Below, one piece after another: positions 33,160 to 41,473 of a stretch of 49,070 bases of DNA. The notes below the pieces were generated by a model. It searched no databases. It saw only the letters and a program-made list of their open reading frames with translations, and had not been told where the DNA came from. The position numbers and the translations under genes are program-made. How positions within the stretch are numbered: position 1 is the stretch's first letter; every line of letters starts with the position of its first letter. This DNA is from an uncultured Collinsella sp. (GTDB lineage: Bacteria; Actinomycetota; Coriobacteriia; Coriobacteriales; Coriobacteriaceae), in the NCBI GenBank assembly GCA_959018755.1, contig CAUEMA010000013.1, positions 1-49,070 on the forward strand, given 5' to 3'.

Positions 33160-33261
33160 GTCCCTGGGATGGGGCCCACACATATCGTCCCGCGCGCAGT
33201 TTCGCAGCGCAGCGAGAATGTTTGAGCACGGGATGATATGTGTGGGCCCCATCCCAGGGAC
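33160..33261. repeat. long palindromic element E within the def-fmt gap
   Basis: Arms of 33 nt with one mismatch, beginning GTCCCTGGGATGGGGCCCAC (33160-33192) and complementary at 33229-33261. The 36-nt centre is GC-rich. It sits in transcribed DNA between def and fmt, so the mRNA would carry a very strong hairpin. The rest of 32943-33159 shows no gene. Confidence 0.88.
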
Positions 33262-33272
33262 GGACAATTAAC

Positions 33273-33809
33273 CTATTCGGTCTCGCCCGGTCGAGCGCCG
33301 CGGGCCAGGGCGTCCTGGTACTCCTTGACTGCCTTGATCCTCTGCATCGGCTTGAGTCGCTCGAACATGGTATTGCCGTGCAGGTGATCGATCTCGTGCT
33401 GCAGACACACGCAGAACAGATCACCCGAGGCCTCGTAGCGAATCAAGTTGGCATCCAGGTCATACGCCTCGACGACGACATGGTCGGGACGCTCAATCTC
33501 GCAGCTAATGCCCGGAATGGACAGGCAGCCCTCGCTAAACGGAACCAGATGGTCGCTCTGCTCAACAATCACAGGGTTGATGAGCACGTACGGGTCGTAG
33601 TCGTTCTTGTCGCTGTAATCGCAGTCGATGGTGACAAGCTGAATAAGCTCGCCGATCTGCGGGGCGGCCAGGCCGCAACCGCCGTTCTCGAACATCATCT
33701 TCTTCATCTTTTCGGCAAGCGCCTCAATCGCCGGGGTGATTTCCTCGATGACAGCGCACTCCTGGCGCAGACGAGGGTCGGGCGACAGTACGATTCCGTT
33801 GGCTTCCAT
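33273..33809 (-). CDS. def: peptide deformylase
   Basis: 178 residues from ATG 33809 (GAAAGG 6 nt upstream; the ATG at 33815 is too close to it). Motif I GCGLAAPQIGE, motif II EGCLSIPG (metal-binding Cys) and motif III CLQHEIDHLHG (HExxH) are intact. It removes the N-formyl group from new proteins. Located between priA and fmt as in many bacteria. PriA ends about 18 nt upstream. Confidence 0.96.
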   Translation of the reverse strand: MEANGIVLSPDPRLRQECAVIEEITPAIEALAEKMKKMMFENGGCGLAAPQIGELIQLVTIDCDYSDKNDYDPYVLINPVIVEQSDHLVPFSEGCLSIPGISCEIERPDHVVVEAYDLDANLIRYEASGDLFCVCLQHEIDHLHGNTMFERLKPMQRIKAVKEYQDALARGARPGETE

Positions 33810-33827
33810 GGCCATCCTTTCGGGTTG

Positions 33828-36281
33828 TTACATCAAATCATAGGCGTCGACGTCAACGCTCACGCTCACGCCGCGCACGGAGCCCACCTCTTTGAGGCAG
33901 GCGTCGATATCATCAGAGACATGGTACCCTACCGGCGACTTTACAAGCAGATGGAAGCGGTAACGGTCCTTGGCTCTCTCGATTACACACGAAGCCGGGC
34001 CCAACACGTGCGGCACGGCACTCCCCGCCCGCAAAAAGTCGGGCGCGGCGGCATGCCAGCGGCGCTTGAGGAGCTTCGCGATGCGCCCGATGTAGTCCTG
34101 CGCGTCATCTGCGTTCGCCGACCACACTAAGATGTTGACCAATCGCACGAACGGCGGATAGAGCGCATCGCGACGCTGGTCCAAGTCGTAATCGGTAAAG
34201 ATCGAACGGTCGTGCTCGGAGACGGCGCGAATGACCGGGTCCTCGGGCAGGTAGGTCTGGATGATAACCTCGCCCGGGCGATCGCCGCGACCGGCGCGGC
34301 CCGCAACCTGCTCCAGCAGATCGTAGGCGCGCTCCCCCGCTCTAAAATCGGGCAGCTTGAGGGCAAAGTCGGCATTGACAACACCCACGAGCGTGACCTC
34401 GGGAAAGTCGAGGCCCTTGGCGATCATCTGGGTGCCCAGCAGCACCGCGCAATCGGCGGCATCGAACTGTTCAAGCAACTTCTTGTGCGCGTCCTTGCCG
34501 CGCGTGGAATCAGCGTCCATGCGAATGATGGCGACATCCTCGGGCAGCATCCGGCGCAAGGCGTCCTCGATCTGCTGCGTGCCTAGGCCCATTTTTGCCA
34601 GGTAGCGACTGCCGCATTTGGGGCAACGGCTCGTGGGCGCCGGATAGGGCTGCACGCGCCAGGACGAACCGCAGGTATGGCACTGCAACGAATGCGTGCG
34701 CTCGTGATACGTGAGCGCGGTGGAACAGTGGTTGCAGGTGGGGACGCAGCCGCACTCGCGGCACATCAAAAACGGCGCAAAACCGCGGCGGTTGTGCAGC
34801 AGCACGGCCTTCTCGCGACGTTCGACCACGCGTTCCAAGCCTTCCATCAGCGGTATTGAGAACATGGAGCGGCTGCCGTGCGAGAACTCGCGGCGCAGGT
34901 CGGCAATGCGAACCTCGGGCAGCACGGCGTGTCCCGGGCGCTCGGGCATCTCGACGCGTGTCCAAGTGACACCGTTGAACGTGCCACGGCGGCAGCGGTC
35001 GAGGGCCTCGGCAGAAGGCGTAGCCGAGCCCAACACGAGCGGGCAGCGATAGCGACGCGCCATCTCGGCCGCCACCTCGCGCGCATGGTAGCGCGGGCTG
35101 GAACCCTGCTTGTAGCTGGTCTCGTGCTCCTCGTCGATGATGATGAGGCCCAGGTCGCTGAGCGGGCAAAAGAGCGCCGAGCGGGCGCCCACGACCACGC
35201 GTGCGGCACCGCTGGCGACCATATCCCACTGGTCTAGGCGCTCACCGGCCGAAAGGCGCGAATGGAAGACCGCGACCGTCTCGCCAAAGCGCGAACGGAA
35301 GCGCCCGACGGTTTGGGCCGTCAGCGAGATCTCGGGCACAAGCACGCACGCTGAACGGCCGGCCTCGAGCACGCGCTCGATAGCGGAGAGGTAGACCTCG
35401 GTTTTACCGGATCCGGTGACGCCGTCGACAAGGACTACGTCGCCGTGCGCATCCAGGCGAGCGCGCTCAATCTGCGCGAGCGCCTGCTGCTGGCCGTTCG
35501 TAAGTGCGACCGGCGCTTTACCGCTTGCCGAGGACAGCGTAGTCTGCTCGCTGCAACCGCGCCAGGCACGGCGCTCCTCCACCACCACGACGCCGCGTTT
35601 TTCGAGCGCCTTGATGGTCGCCGACGTGCTGTTGTAGAGCAGGTTGAGGTCACGCGTCGTGACCGGTCCGCACTGGAGCGCCTCGATGAGCTGACGCTGG
35701 CGAACTGCGGTCTTGGGCGGCGTATAGTCAAAGCCCTCGGGCGTAAGCATCACCCAGCGGTTTTGGATAGGCTTGACGGCGGGACGCTCGACCGTCCACG
35801 CCCCGTCATCGCCCTTAACAACACGCGGGCTGCCGCCCGGAGGCAAGAACAGACGCAAGCATTCGGAAAGCGTCGCGACATACTCGCGGCTCATCCAACG
35901 CGCAATGCGGGCGGCCTCGACGCCAAAGAGCGGTTTGCTGAGGATGGTCTCGATGGGCTTGACGCGCGAGGGGTCGAGGGCGTTGTTGCCTTGCAACTCG
36001 CCCAGCCCAGACGCAATGTCGACGATATAGCCCGCGGCCGCACGGTTGCCAAAATGAACTAGGACAGTGGAGCCGATCTGGGCCTCGTTGGCAAGAGACC
36101 GCGGAATGCCGTAGGCAAAAGGCTCGGACAGCGCACGGGTGGGAATGTCGAGGACCACGCTCGCGTAGGCGGCCGTGGGCTCGGGCGCAGGCGCGGGCTT
36201 GGCCTGCTCGGCCGTGCGGACAGGCTTTACGGAAGCCTGCTTAGGCTCAGGCGAACCAAACAGCGACAGTTGCTCGGCCAT
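33828..36281 (-). CDS. priA: primosomal protein N', replication restart helicase
   Basis: 817 residues from ATG 36281 (GGGAGG upstream). An N-terminal Ala/Pro-rich stretch leads to the DNA-binding domain (ALSEPFAYGIPRSL). Helicase motifs: VDGVTGSGKTEVYLSAIE (Walker A), LIIIDEEHETSYKQ (DEEH), VLGSATPSAEA, and the C-terminal VAGRAGRGDRPGEVIIQT. The paired zinc sites are CRECGCVPTCNHC and CHTCG...CPKCG. It reloads DnaB at stalled forks. It is transcribed after gltX but separated by a terminator hairpin. Confidence 0.95.
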   Translation of the reverse strand: MAEQLSLFGSPEPKQASVKPVRTAEQAKPAPAPEPTAAYASVVLDIPTRALSEPFAYGIPRSLANEAQIGSTVLVHFGNRAAAGYIVDIASGLGELQGNNALDPSRVKPIETILSKPLFGVEAARIARWMSREYVATLSECLRLFLPPGGSPRVVKGDDGAWTVERPAVKPIQNRWVMLTPEGFDYTPPKTAVRQRQLIEALQCGPVTTRDLNLLYNSTSATIKALEKRGVVVVEERRAWRGCSEQTTLSSASGKAPVALTNGQQQALAQIERARLDAHGDVVLVDGVTGSGKTEVYLSAIERVLEAGRSACVLVPEISLTAQTVGRFRSRFGETVAVFHSRLSAGERLDQWDMVASGAARVVVGARSALFCPLSDLGLIIIDEEHETSYKQGSSPRYHAREVAAEMARRYRCPLVLGSATPSAEALDRCRRGTFNGVTWTRVEMPERPGHAVLPEVRIADLRREFSHGSRSMFSIPLMEGLERVVERREKAVLLHNRRGFAPFLMCRECGCVPTCNHCSTALTYHERTHSLQCHTCGSSWRVQPYPAPTSRCPKCGSRYLAKMGLGTQQIEDALRRMLPEDVAIIRMDADSTRGKDAHKKLLEQFDAADCAVLLGTQMIAKGLDFPEVTLVGVVNADFALKLPDFRAGERAYDLLEQVAGRAGRGDRPGEVIIQTYLPEDPVIRAVSEHDRSIFTDYDLDQRRDALYPPFVRLVNILVWSANADDAQDYIGRIAKLLKRRWHAAAPDFLRAGSAVPHVLGPASCVIERAKDRYRFHLLVKSPVGYHVSDDIDACLKEVGSVRGVSVSVDVDAYDLM

Positions 36282-36314
36282 GGTCTCTGTACCTCCCACC
36301 CCATACGTCTTTAG

Positions 36315-36347
36315 AAACAAGAGCCCCACTCGTGGTGAGCGGGGCTC
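36315..36347 (-). terminator. hairpin terminator after gltX
   Basis: GAGCCCC (36321-36327) pairs with GGGGCTC (36341-36347), inner bases partly paired. On the minus strand it is followed by TTGTTTC. It lies between the gltX stop and the priA start, so priA may have its own promoter or rely on read-through. Confidence 0.65.
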
Positions 36348-36370
36348 GGATACATGCGTTTGCGCGACTG

Positions 36371-37846
36371 TTACAGCGCCATCGTGCGGGCGCGGTCGAT
36401 ACGCGCCAGGCAATCGTCGCGGCCGACGAGCGCCATGGTCTCGCCCAGCGGAGGGCTCACCATGTTGCCGCAGACGGCGACGCGCACAGCCTGGAACACC
36501 ACGCGCTTCTTGAGGTCCATCTGCTCGGGCAGCGGCTCAAGTGCGGCGTCGATGTTGGCGGCCGTCCACTCGGTAACACCCTCGAGCGCGGCCTTGGCGG
36601 CGTCAAGAATGGCACCCATGCCCTCCTTGGCCAGGCCCTTGTTGACGGACTTCTCGTCATACTCGAGCGTCTCGGCCGTGGCAAAGATGGGGGCGGCGAC
36701 GGTCACGGCGTCGGCCGGCATCTTGGTACGCGGCTTAACGATGGAGGCAAGCGCGTCGATCCAGTCCTCGCCGTACTCGACGTTGCCCTCGATCATGCCG
36801 GCCTCGTGCAGCTCGGGGACCATAATCTCGTCGGCAAACTGAGCATCGGACATGCCGTTGATGTACTCGGCATTGACCCAATCGAGCTTTTTGGGATCGA
36901 AGGTCGCCGGGTTCTTGGAAATGCGGTCGAGCGAGAACTTGCTGGCCAGAACATCGCGCGGGATGATCGTGGTCTCGCCGTCGAGCGACCAGCCGAGCAG
37001 CGCCAGGTAGTTGACGAAAGCGTCAGGCAGGTAGCCGGCATCGCGGTACTCCTCAACCGAGGTGGCGCCATGGCGCTTGGAGAGCTTCTTGCCGTCGGCG
37101 CCCAGAATCATGGAGATATGGGCGAACGTGGGCACGGGCGCGCCGAGGGCCTCGTAGACCATGACCTGGCGCGGCGTGTTGGAAAGGTGGTCGTCGCCGC
37201 GGATGACATGGGTGATCTTCATCATGGCGTCGTCGACAACGGTCGCAAAGTTGTACGTGGGCGTGCCGTCGGAGCGGAAGATGACAAAGTCGTCGAGCTC
37301 CTTGGCGTCGAAGGTCACCTCGCCGTGGACGGCGTCGTGGATGACGACGTCACCGCGGTCCTCGGGAACCTTGATGCGCAGGACATAGGGCTCGCCGGCC
37401 TCGATGCGGCGGCGTGCCTCCTCGGGATCAAGATCGCGGCAGCGGCGCTGATAGCCCTGGAAGGGGTCCTTGCGCTCCTGCGCGGCCTTGCGATCGGCCT
37501 CGAGCTGCTCCTTGGTGCAGAAGCAGGGATAGGCCTTGCCCTCATCCCAGAGCTGCTGGGCAGCCTGCTTGTACAGGTCCAGGCGCTCGGTCTGGGCATA
37601 GGGGCCAAAGTCGCCGCCCACCTCGGGGCCCTCGTCCCAATCAAGGCCCAGCCAACGCATGGCGCGCAGGATGATCTGCGTGTTCTCGTCGGTGGAACGG
37701 GTGGGGTCGGTGTCGTCGATGCGCAGGATGAACGTGCCGCCGTTTGCGCGGGCAAAAGCCCAGTTATAGATAGCGGTGCGGGCGCCGCCGATGTGCAGCT
37801 TACCCGTCGGTGAGGGTGCAAAGCGGACGCGAACGTCTGATGCCAT
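36371..37846 (-). CDS. gltX: glutamyl-tRNA synthetase
   Basis: 491 residues from ATG 37846 (GAGGAG upstream). Class I signatures: RFAPSPTGKLHIGGARTAIYN (HIGH as HIGG) and KKLSKRHGA (KMSKS as KLSKR), plus RIDDTDPTRS and VIRGDDHLSNTPRQ. The C-terminal anticodon-binding helical domain is complete. It charges tRNA-Glu, one copy of which begins at the right edge of this window. Whether it also charges tRNA-Gln cannot be judged here. Confidence 0.96.
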   Translation of the reverse strand: MASDVRVRFAPSPTGKLHIGGARTAIYNWAFARANGGTFILRIDDTDPTRSTDENTQIILRAMRWLGLDWDEGPEVGGDFGPYAQTERLDLYKQAAQQLWDEGKAYPCFCTKEQLEADRKAAQERKDPFQGYQRRCRDLDPEEARRRIEAGEPYVLRIKVPEDRGDVVIHDAVHGEVTFDAKELDDFVIFRSDGTPTYNFATVVDDAMMKITHVIRGDDHLSNTPRQVMVYEALGAPVPTFAHISMILGADGKKLSKRHGATSVEEYRDAGYLPDAFVNYLALLGWSLDGETTIIPRDVLASKFSLDRISKNPATFDPKKLDWVNAEYINGMSDAQFADEIMVPELHEAGMIEGNVEYGEDWIDALASIVKPRTKMPADAVTVAAPIFATAETLEYDEKSVNKGLAKEGMGAILDAAKAALEGVTEWTAANIDAALEPLPEQMDLKKRVVFQAVRVAVCGNMVSPPLGETMALVGRDDCLARIDRARTMAL

Positions 37847-37930
37847 GGAAATCTCCTCGATTGCAGGATGGATGTATAACCGCACCAGTATAAAGCATCA
37901 ACGCAACCTCCGCACAAAGGGCACCGACCA

Positions 37931-38014
37931 ACTCATTGGGGACAGACTTAGATGAGTGGTCGTTAGGGACGTTCTTAGTTTATGGCTGGTCATTTAAGTC
38001 TGTCCCCAATGAGT
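37931..38014. repeat. long palindromic element F between gltX and metK
   Basis: Arms of 25 nt with one mismatch, beginning ACTCATTGGGGACAGACTTA (37931-37955) and complementary at 37990-38014; an outer GCACC/GGTGC pair (37921-37925/38016-38020) extends it. The centre is 34 nt. The arm GGGGACAGACTTAAATG is of the kind often seen near REP-associated tyrosine transposases in other bacteria, as general knowledge. It lies between divergent genes. Confidence 0.85.
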
Positions 38015-38074
38015 AGGTGCGGAAAGGGTGTGAATGTTGGATTTACGCGCTATGATGTGCCCTTGCATACAGAG

Positions 38075-38110
38075 CCCGGCGGAATGGTAACGGTCGCCGG
38101 GACGCGTTTT
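38075..38110 (+). promoter_or_regulatory. terminator-like hairpin in the metK leader
   Basis: CCCGGCG (38075-38081) pairs with CGCCGGG (38095-38101), followed after ACGCG by TTTTT, directly before the GAAAGGA ribosome-binding site of metK. It could work as an attenuator. No known SAM riboswitch fold is recognisable. TATGAT at about 38051 may be the -10 box. Confidence 0.5.
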
Positions 38111-38123
38111 TGAAAGGACAATC

Positions 38124-39404
38124 ATGTCAGAAGAACTTCGTTCCATCCCACCCCAACACGGATCGTTTGTGTTTACCTCGGAGTCGGTGACCGAAGGTCA
38201 TCCCGATAAGATCGCCGACCAGATCAGCGACGCCGTCCTCGACGCAATCCTCGCCAAAGAAATAGAGCTGCAGGAGCAGGGCTATATTGCGCCCAACGGC
38301 GTGCCCGCCAACGTGGAAAACGTCCGTTGCGCCTGCGAGACCCTCGTGACCACCGGCACCGTCATCGTCGCCGGCGAGATCCGCACCCAGGCTTACGTTG
38401 ACGTGCAGGAAATTGCCCGTGGCGTTATCCGCCGCATTGGCTACAACCGTGCCAAGTTTGGCTTTGACTGCGATACCTGCGGCGTTATGAGCCTCATCCA
38501 CGAGCAGTCCCCCGATATCGCCCAGGGCGTCGACGAGTCGTTTGAGACCCAGACCGGCGTCACCACCGACCCGATCGACCTGATCGGTGCCGGCGACCAG
38601 GGCATGATGTTCGGCTATGCCTCCAACGAGACCAAGACCCTCATGCCCATGCCGCACTACCTGGCAAGCCGCCTGGCCGAGCGCCTGTCCGCCGTGCGCC
38701 ACGACGGCACCCTGGCTTATCTGCGCCCCGACGGTAAAACCCAGGTCACCGTGCGCTACGAGAACGGCAAACCCGTCGAGGTCACGACCATCGTCATCTC
38801 CACGCAGCACGCTGCCGAGATCGAGGACATGGGCAAGATCAAGTCCGACCTCATCGAGCATGTCATCGCTCCCGTCATGGCTGCCGAGAACATGCCGTGG
38901 GACGGCGCCGACATCTATGTGAACCCCACCGGCCGCTTTGTCGTGGGCGGCCCCATGGGCGACACGGGCCTGACCGGCCGCAAGATCATCGTCGACACCT
39001 ATGGCGGCTACGGTCGTCACGGCGGCGGTGCCTTTAGCGGCAAGGACTGCACCAAGGTCGACCGCTCTGCCGCGTATGCCGCGCGCTGGGTCGCTAAGAA
39101 CGTGGTCGCTGCCGGTTTGGCCGACCGCTGCGAAGTCGAGCTTGCCTACGCCATCGGCGTATCCAAGCCCCTCTCAATCATGGTCGACACCTTCGGTACC
39201 GCACATATTGCCGAGGACAAGATCGTTGAAGCCGTAGAGAAGACCTTCGACCTGCGCCCGGGCGCCATCATCCGCGACCTGGACCTGCGTCGTCCCATCT
39301 ACGAGAAGACGGCAGCCTACGGTCACTTTGGCCGCGAAGACCCCGACTTCACCTGGGAGAAAACCGACCGAGTCGAACAACTCCAAGCAGCCTGCGGCCT
39401 GTAA
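38124..39404 (+). CDS. metK: S-adenosylmethionine synthetase
   Basis: 426 residues, slightly longer than the usual 380-400. FTSESVTEGHPDKIADQISD at the N-terminus, DLIGAGDQGMMFGYA (ATP site), GPMGDTGLTGRKIIVDTYGG and the P-loop-like HGGGAFSGKDCTKVDRSAAY are all intact. It makes SAM from methionine and ATP in the cytosol. GAAAGGA precedes the ATG and a strong terminator follows the gene, so it is monocistronic. Confidence 0.97.
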   Translation: MSEELRSIPPQHGSFVFTSESVTEGHPDKIADQISDAVLDAILAKEIELQEQGYIAPNGVPANVENVRCACETLVTTGTVIVAGEIRTQAYVDVQEIARGVIRRIGYNRAKFGFDCDTCGVMSLIHEQSPDIAQGVDESFETQTGVTTDPIDLIGAGDQGMMFGYASNETKTLMPMPHYLASRLAERLSAVRHDGTLAYLRPDGKTQVTVRYENGKPVEVTTIVISTQHAAEIEDMGKIKSDLIEHVIAPVMAAENMPWDGADIYVNPTGRFVVGGPMGDTGLTGRKIIVDTYGGYGRHGGGAFSGKDCTKVDRSAAYAARWVAKNVVAAGLADRCEVELAYAIGVSKPLSIMVDTFGTAHIAEDKIVEAVEKTFDLRPGAIIRDLDLRRPIYEKTAAYGHFGREDPDFTWEKTDRVEQLQAACGL

Positions 39405-39445
39405 TTAGGAACCACCAAGGTCACAACACGCACACGCTTTCAAAA

Positions 39446-39479
39446 GAAGTACCGCCCCCAAGCGGTACTTCTTTTTTTT
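39446..39479 (+). terminator. intrinsic terminator of metK
   Basis: Perfect 10-bp stem GAAGTACCGC/GCGGTACTTC, loop CCCCAA, then eight T (39472-39479). Confidence 0.95.
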
Positions 39480-39570
39480 AAACTGGCAGTGAAGATGTTT
39501 CGATATGAGCCTACGCTGCGTCGCCAGCTAATGAATTTTGCAGCACGCGCACTTCTACCATGTATCCTTA

Positions 39571-39691
39571 GTCCCGAGGGGCGGGGCATAAGGTCGATCG
39601 CGAGTTCCGCACGAGCCGGAGAGCACTTAATGTGCTCTCCGTGCGAGCAGGACTGTCCGAGCAGGCGACCTTATGCCCCGCCCCTCGGGAC
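39571..39691. repeat. long palindromic element G upstream of sdaA
   Basis: Perfect 26-nt arms beginning GTCCCGAGGGGCGGGGCATA (39571-39596), complementary at 39666-39691. The 69-nt centre has a second hairpin GGAGAGCAC/GTGCTCTCC. The right arm ends 17 nt before the AAAGGAG site of sdaA. The GTCCC...GGGGC start resembles element E. Upstream frames reading through it are spurious. 39480-39570 shows nothing else. Confidence 0.88.
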
Positions 39692-39715
39692 AACGAGCCA
39701 CGTAAAGGAGCAGCC

Positions 39716-41323
39716 ATGGCAGGCAAGCCGCAAACACTAGCTACGACCTCGGCATTCGAGATCTTGGGGCCCGTCATGGTCGGCCCCAGTTCATCGCACA
39801 CCGCCGGTGCCCTGCGCTGCGCCCAGGTTGCCGCCAGCCTGCTGGAAGGACGCATCACCAAGGTCACCTTTGGCCTGTGGAACTCCTTTGCCCATACCTA
39901 CCGCGGCCACGGCACCGACCGCGCGCTCGTCGCGGGCATCTTGGGGCTCGATACCGACGACGAGAACATCAAGCAAGCCTTTGATCTCGCGCGAGAGCAG
40001 GGCCTCGAATATCACTTTGACATCAAGGGCGACGACGCCTCCATCCACCCCAACACCGTCGATATCGAGATGGTCGACGACACGGGCTCTACGGCGCAGG
40101 TCCGCGGCGAGAGTCTCGGCGGCGGCAAGATGCGCATCAGCCGCATCAACGGCGTCGGCGTCGACATCTCGGGCATGTATTCCACGCTGTTTGTGGCGCA
40201 CCAGGACGTCCCCGGCGTGCTCGCCGCGCTCACGAACCTGCTTGCCTACGCACACGTGAACATCGCCTTCTGCCGCACCTACCGCACCGAAGTGGGAGGC
40301 CAGGCCTATTCCGTCTTTGAGACCGACGGCGCCCCCGACGACACCGTCGTCCCCATGCTGCGCAAGCTCGACAATGTCGATTACGCCACGTTTATCGAGC
40401 TCCCGGGCTCGGCCTCGTCGCTCTCCCCCGGCGTCTCGACCAAGGAGATCTTTGACGACGGCGAGCAGCTGCTCGATGCGTGCGCCGAGCTCGGTTTGAA
40501 TATCGGCGCCGTCATGGCCCTGCGCGAGGCGCGTCTGACCGGCGAGGCCCATGCTATCGCAGCCATGCGCCGCGTGCTAAACGTCATGCGCGAGGAGACC
40601 ACGGCCCCCATCGCCAATCCGCAGCGATCGCTCGGCAGACTTATCGGCGGCGAGGCCAAACTCGTCGATGCCACCGGCCGCAATGATTTGAGCACAAGCC
40701 TAATGGGCACCGTTCAGACCGATGCCGTAGCCCGCGCAATGGCCGTGCTCGAGCGCTCCGCCACCATGGGTGTAATTGTCGCCGCCCCCACGGCCGGCTC
40801 CGCGGGCGTCGTCCCCGGCTGCGTGCTGGCGCTCGCCGATCACCTCCAGCTCGACGACGAGCAGGTCATGGATGCCCTCTACTGCGCCGCCGCCATCGGA
40901 CTCAACCTCACCACGAGCGCCTGCGTCGCCGGCGCCGAGGGCGGATGCCAGGCCGAGGTTGGAAGCGCTGCCGCCATGGCCGCCGCCGCGCTGGTCCAGA
41001 TGATGGGCGGTACGCCCGGGCAAGCGCTCGACGCCAGCTCCATCGCGCTGAGCAACCTGTTGGGCCTCGTTTGCGACCCTGTCGGCGGCCTTGTCGAGGT
41101 GCCCTGCCAAAACCGCAACGCCATCGGCGTGGCCGCGGCCTTTAGCTCGGCGCAGCTCGCCCTCGCCGGCATCAAAAGCCTGGTGCCGTTTGACCAGATG
41201 GCACACGTGATGCTCTCGGTGGGCCACGCCCTGCCTGCCACGTTGCGCGAGACGGCCAAGGGCGGCATCGCGCAGGCTCCGGCAGCGCTTTCGGCGTGCG
41301 CGAAATGCGGAATATGCGGTTAG
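39716..41323 (+). CDS. sdaA: L-serine ammonia-lyase, iron-sulfur dependent, single chain
   Basis: 535 residues from ATG 39716 (AAAGGAG 6 nt upstream). N-terminal beta domain: GPVMVGPSSSHTAGALR; an ACT-like regulatory domain, QDVPGVLAALTNLLAYAHVNIAF, at about 155-215; then the alpha domain with cysteines for the 4Fe-4S cluster in TTSACVAGAEGGCQAEVG and LVCDPVGGLVEVPCQNRN. It converts L-serine to pyruvate and ammonia, an important energy reaction in anaerobes and oxygen-sensitive because of the cluster. The C-terminus ends in CAKCGICG, an extra Cys motif. Confidence 0.94.
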   Translation: MAGKPQTLATTSAFEILGPVMVGPSSSHTAGALRCAQVAASLLEGRITKVTFGLWNSFAHTYRGHGTDRALVAGILGLDTDDENIKQAFDLAREQGLEYHFDIKGDDASIHPNTVDIEMVDDTGSTAQVRGESLGGGKMRISRINGVGVDISGMYSTLFVAHQDVPGVLAALTNLLAYAHVNIAFCRTYRTEVGGQAYSVFETDGAPDDTVVPMLRKLDNVDYATFIELPGSASSLSPGVSTKEIFDDGEQLLDACAELGLNIGAVMALREARLTGEAHAIAAMRRVLNVMREETTAPIANPQRSLGRLIGGEAKLVDATGRNDLSTSLMGTVQTDAVARAMAVLERSATMGVIVAAPTAGSAGVVPGCVLALADHLQLDDEQVMDALYCAAAIGLNLTTSACVAGAEGGCQAEVGSAAAMAAAALVQMMGGTPGQALDASSIALSNLLGLVCDPVGGLVEVPCQNRNAIGVAAAFSSAQLALAGIKSLVPFDQMAHVMLSVGHALPATLRETAKGGIAQAPAALSACAKCGICG

Positions 41324-41340
41324 CGAGCAAAAGCGAACGA

Positions 41341-41372
41341 TAGGTGGGACATATGTCCCACCTAATCTTTAT
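41341..41372 (+). terminator. palindromic terminator after sdaA
   Basis: 24-nt perfect palindrome with arms TAGGTGGGACAT/ATGTCCCACCTA (41341-41364), followed by ATCTTTAT. It has no separate loop, but as RNA it forms a tight hairpin 17 nt past the sdaA stop. Confidence 0.7.
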
Positions 41373-41473
41373 CGCCACCGTTTTCGTAACACAAGCAACT
41401 GCGTAATCGCTATAATTCAAGCCCAGTCAAAACACGATGAGCCGCAAGGCGAAACTCGAAGGAAATATACACG

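Noticed and set aside
39571..39691. Element G considered as a simple terminator for metK
   Set aside because: metK already has a strong terminator at 39446-39479. G has 26-bp arms, a 69-nt centre and no T-run.
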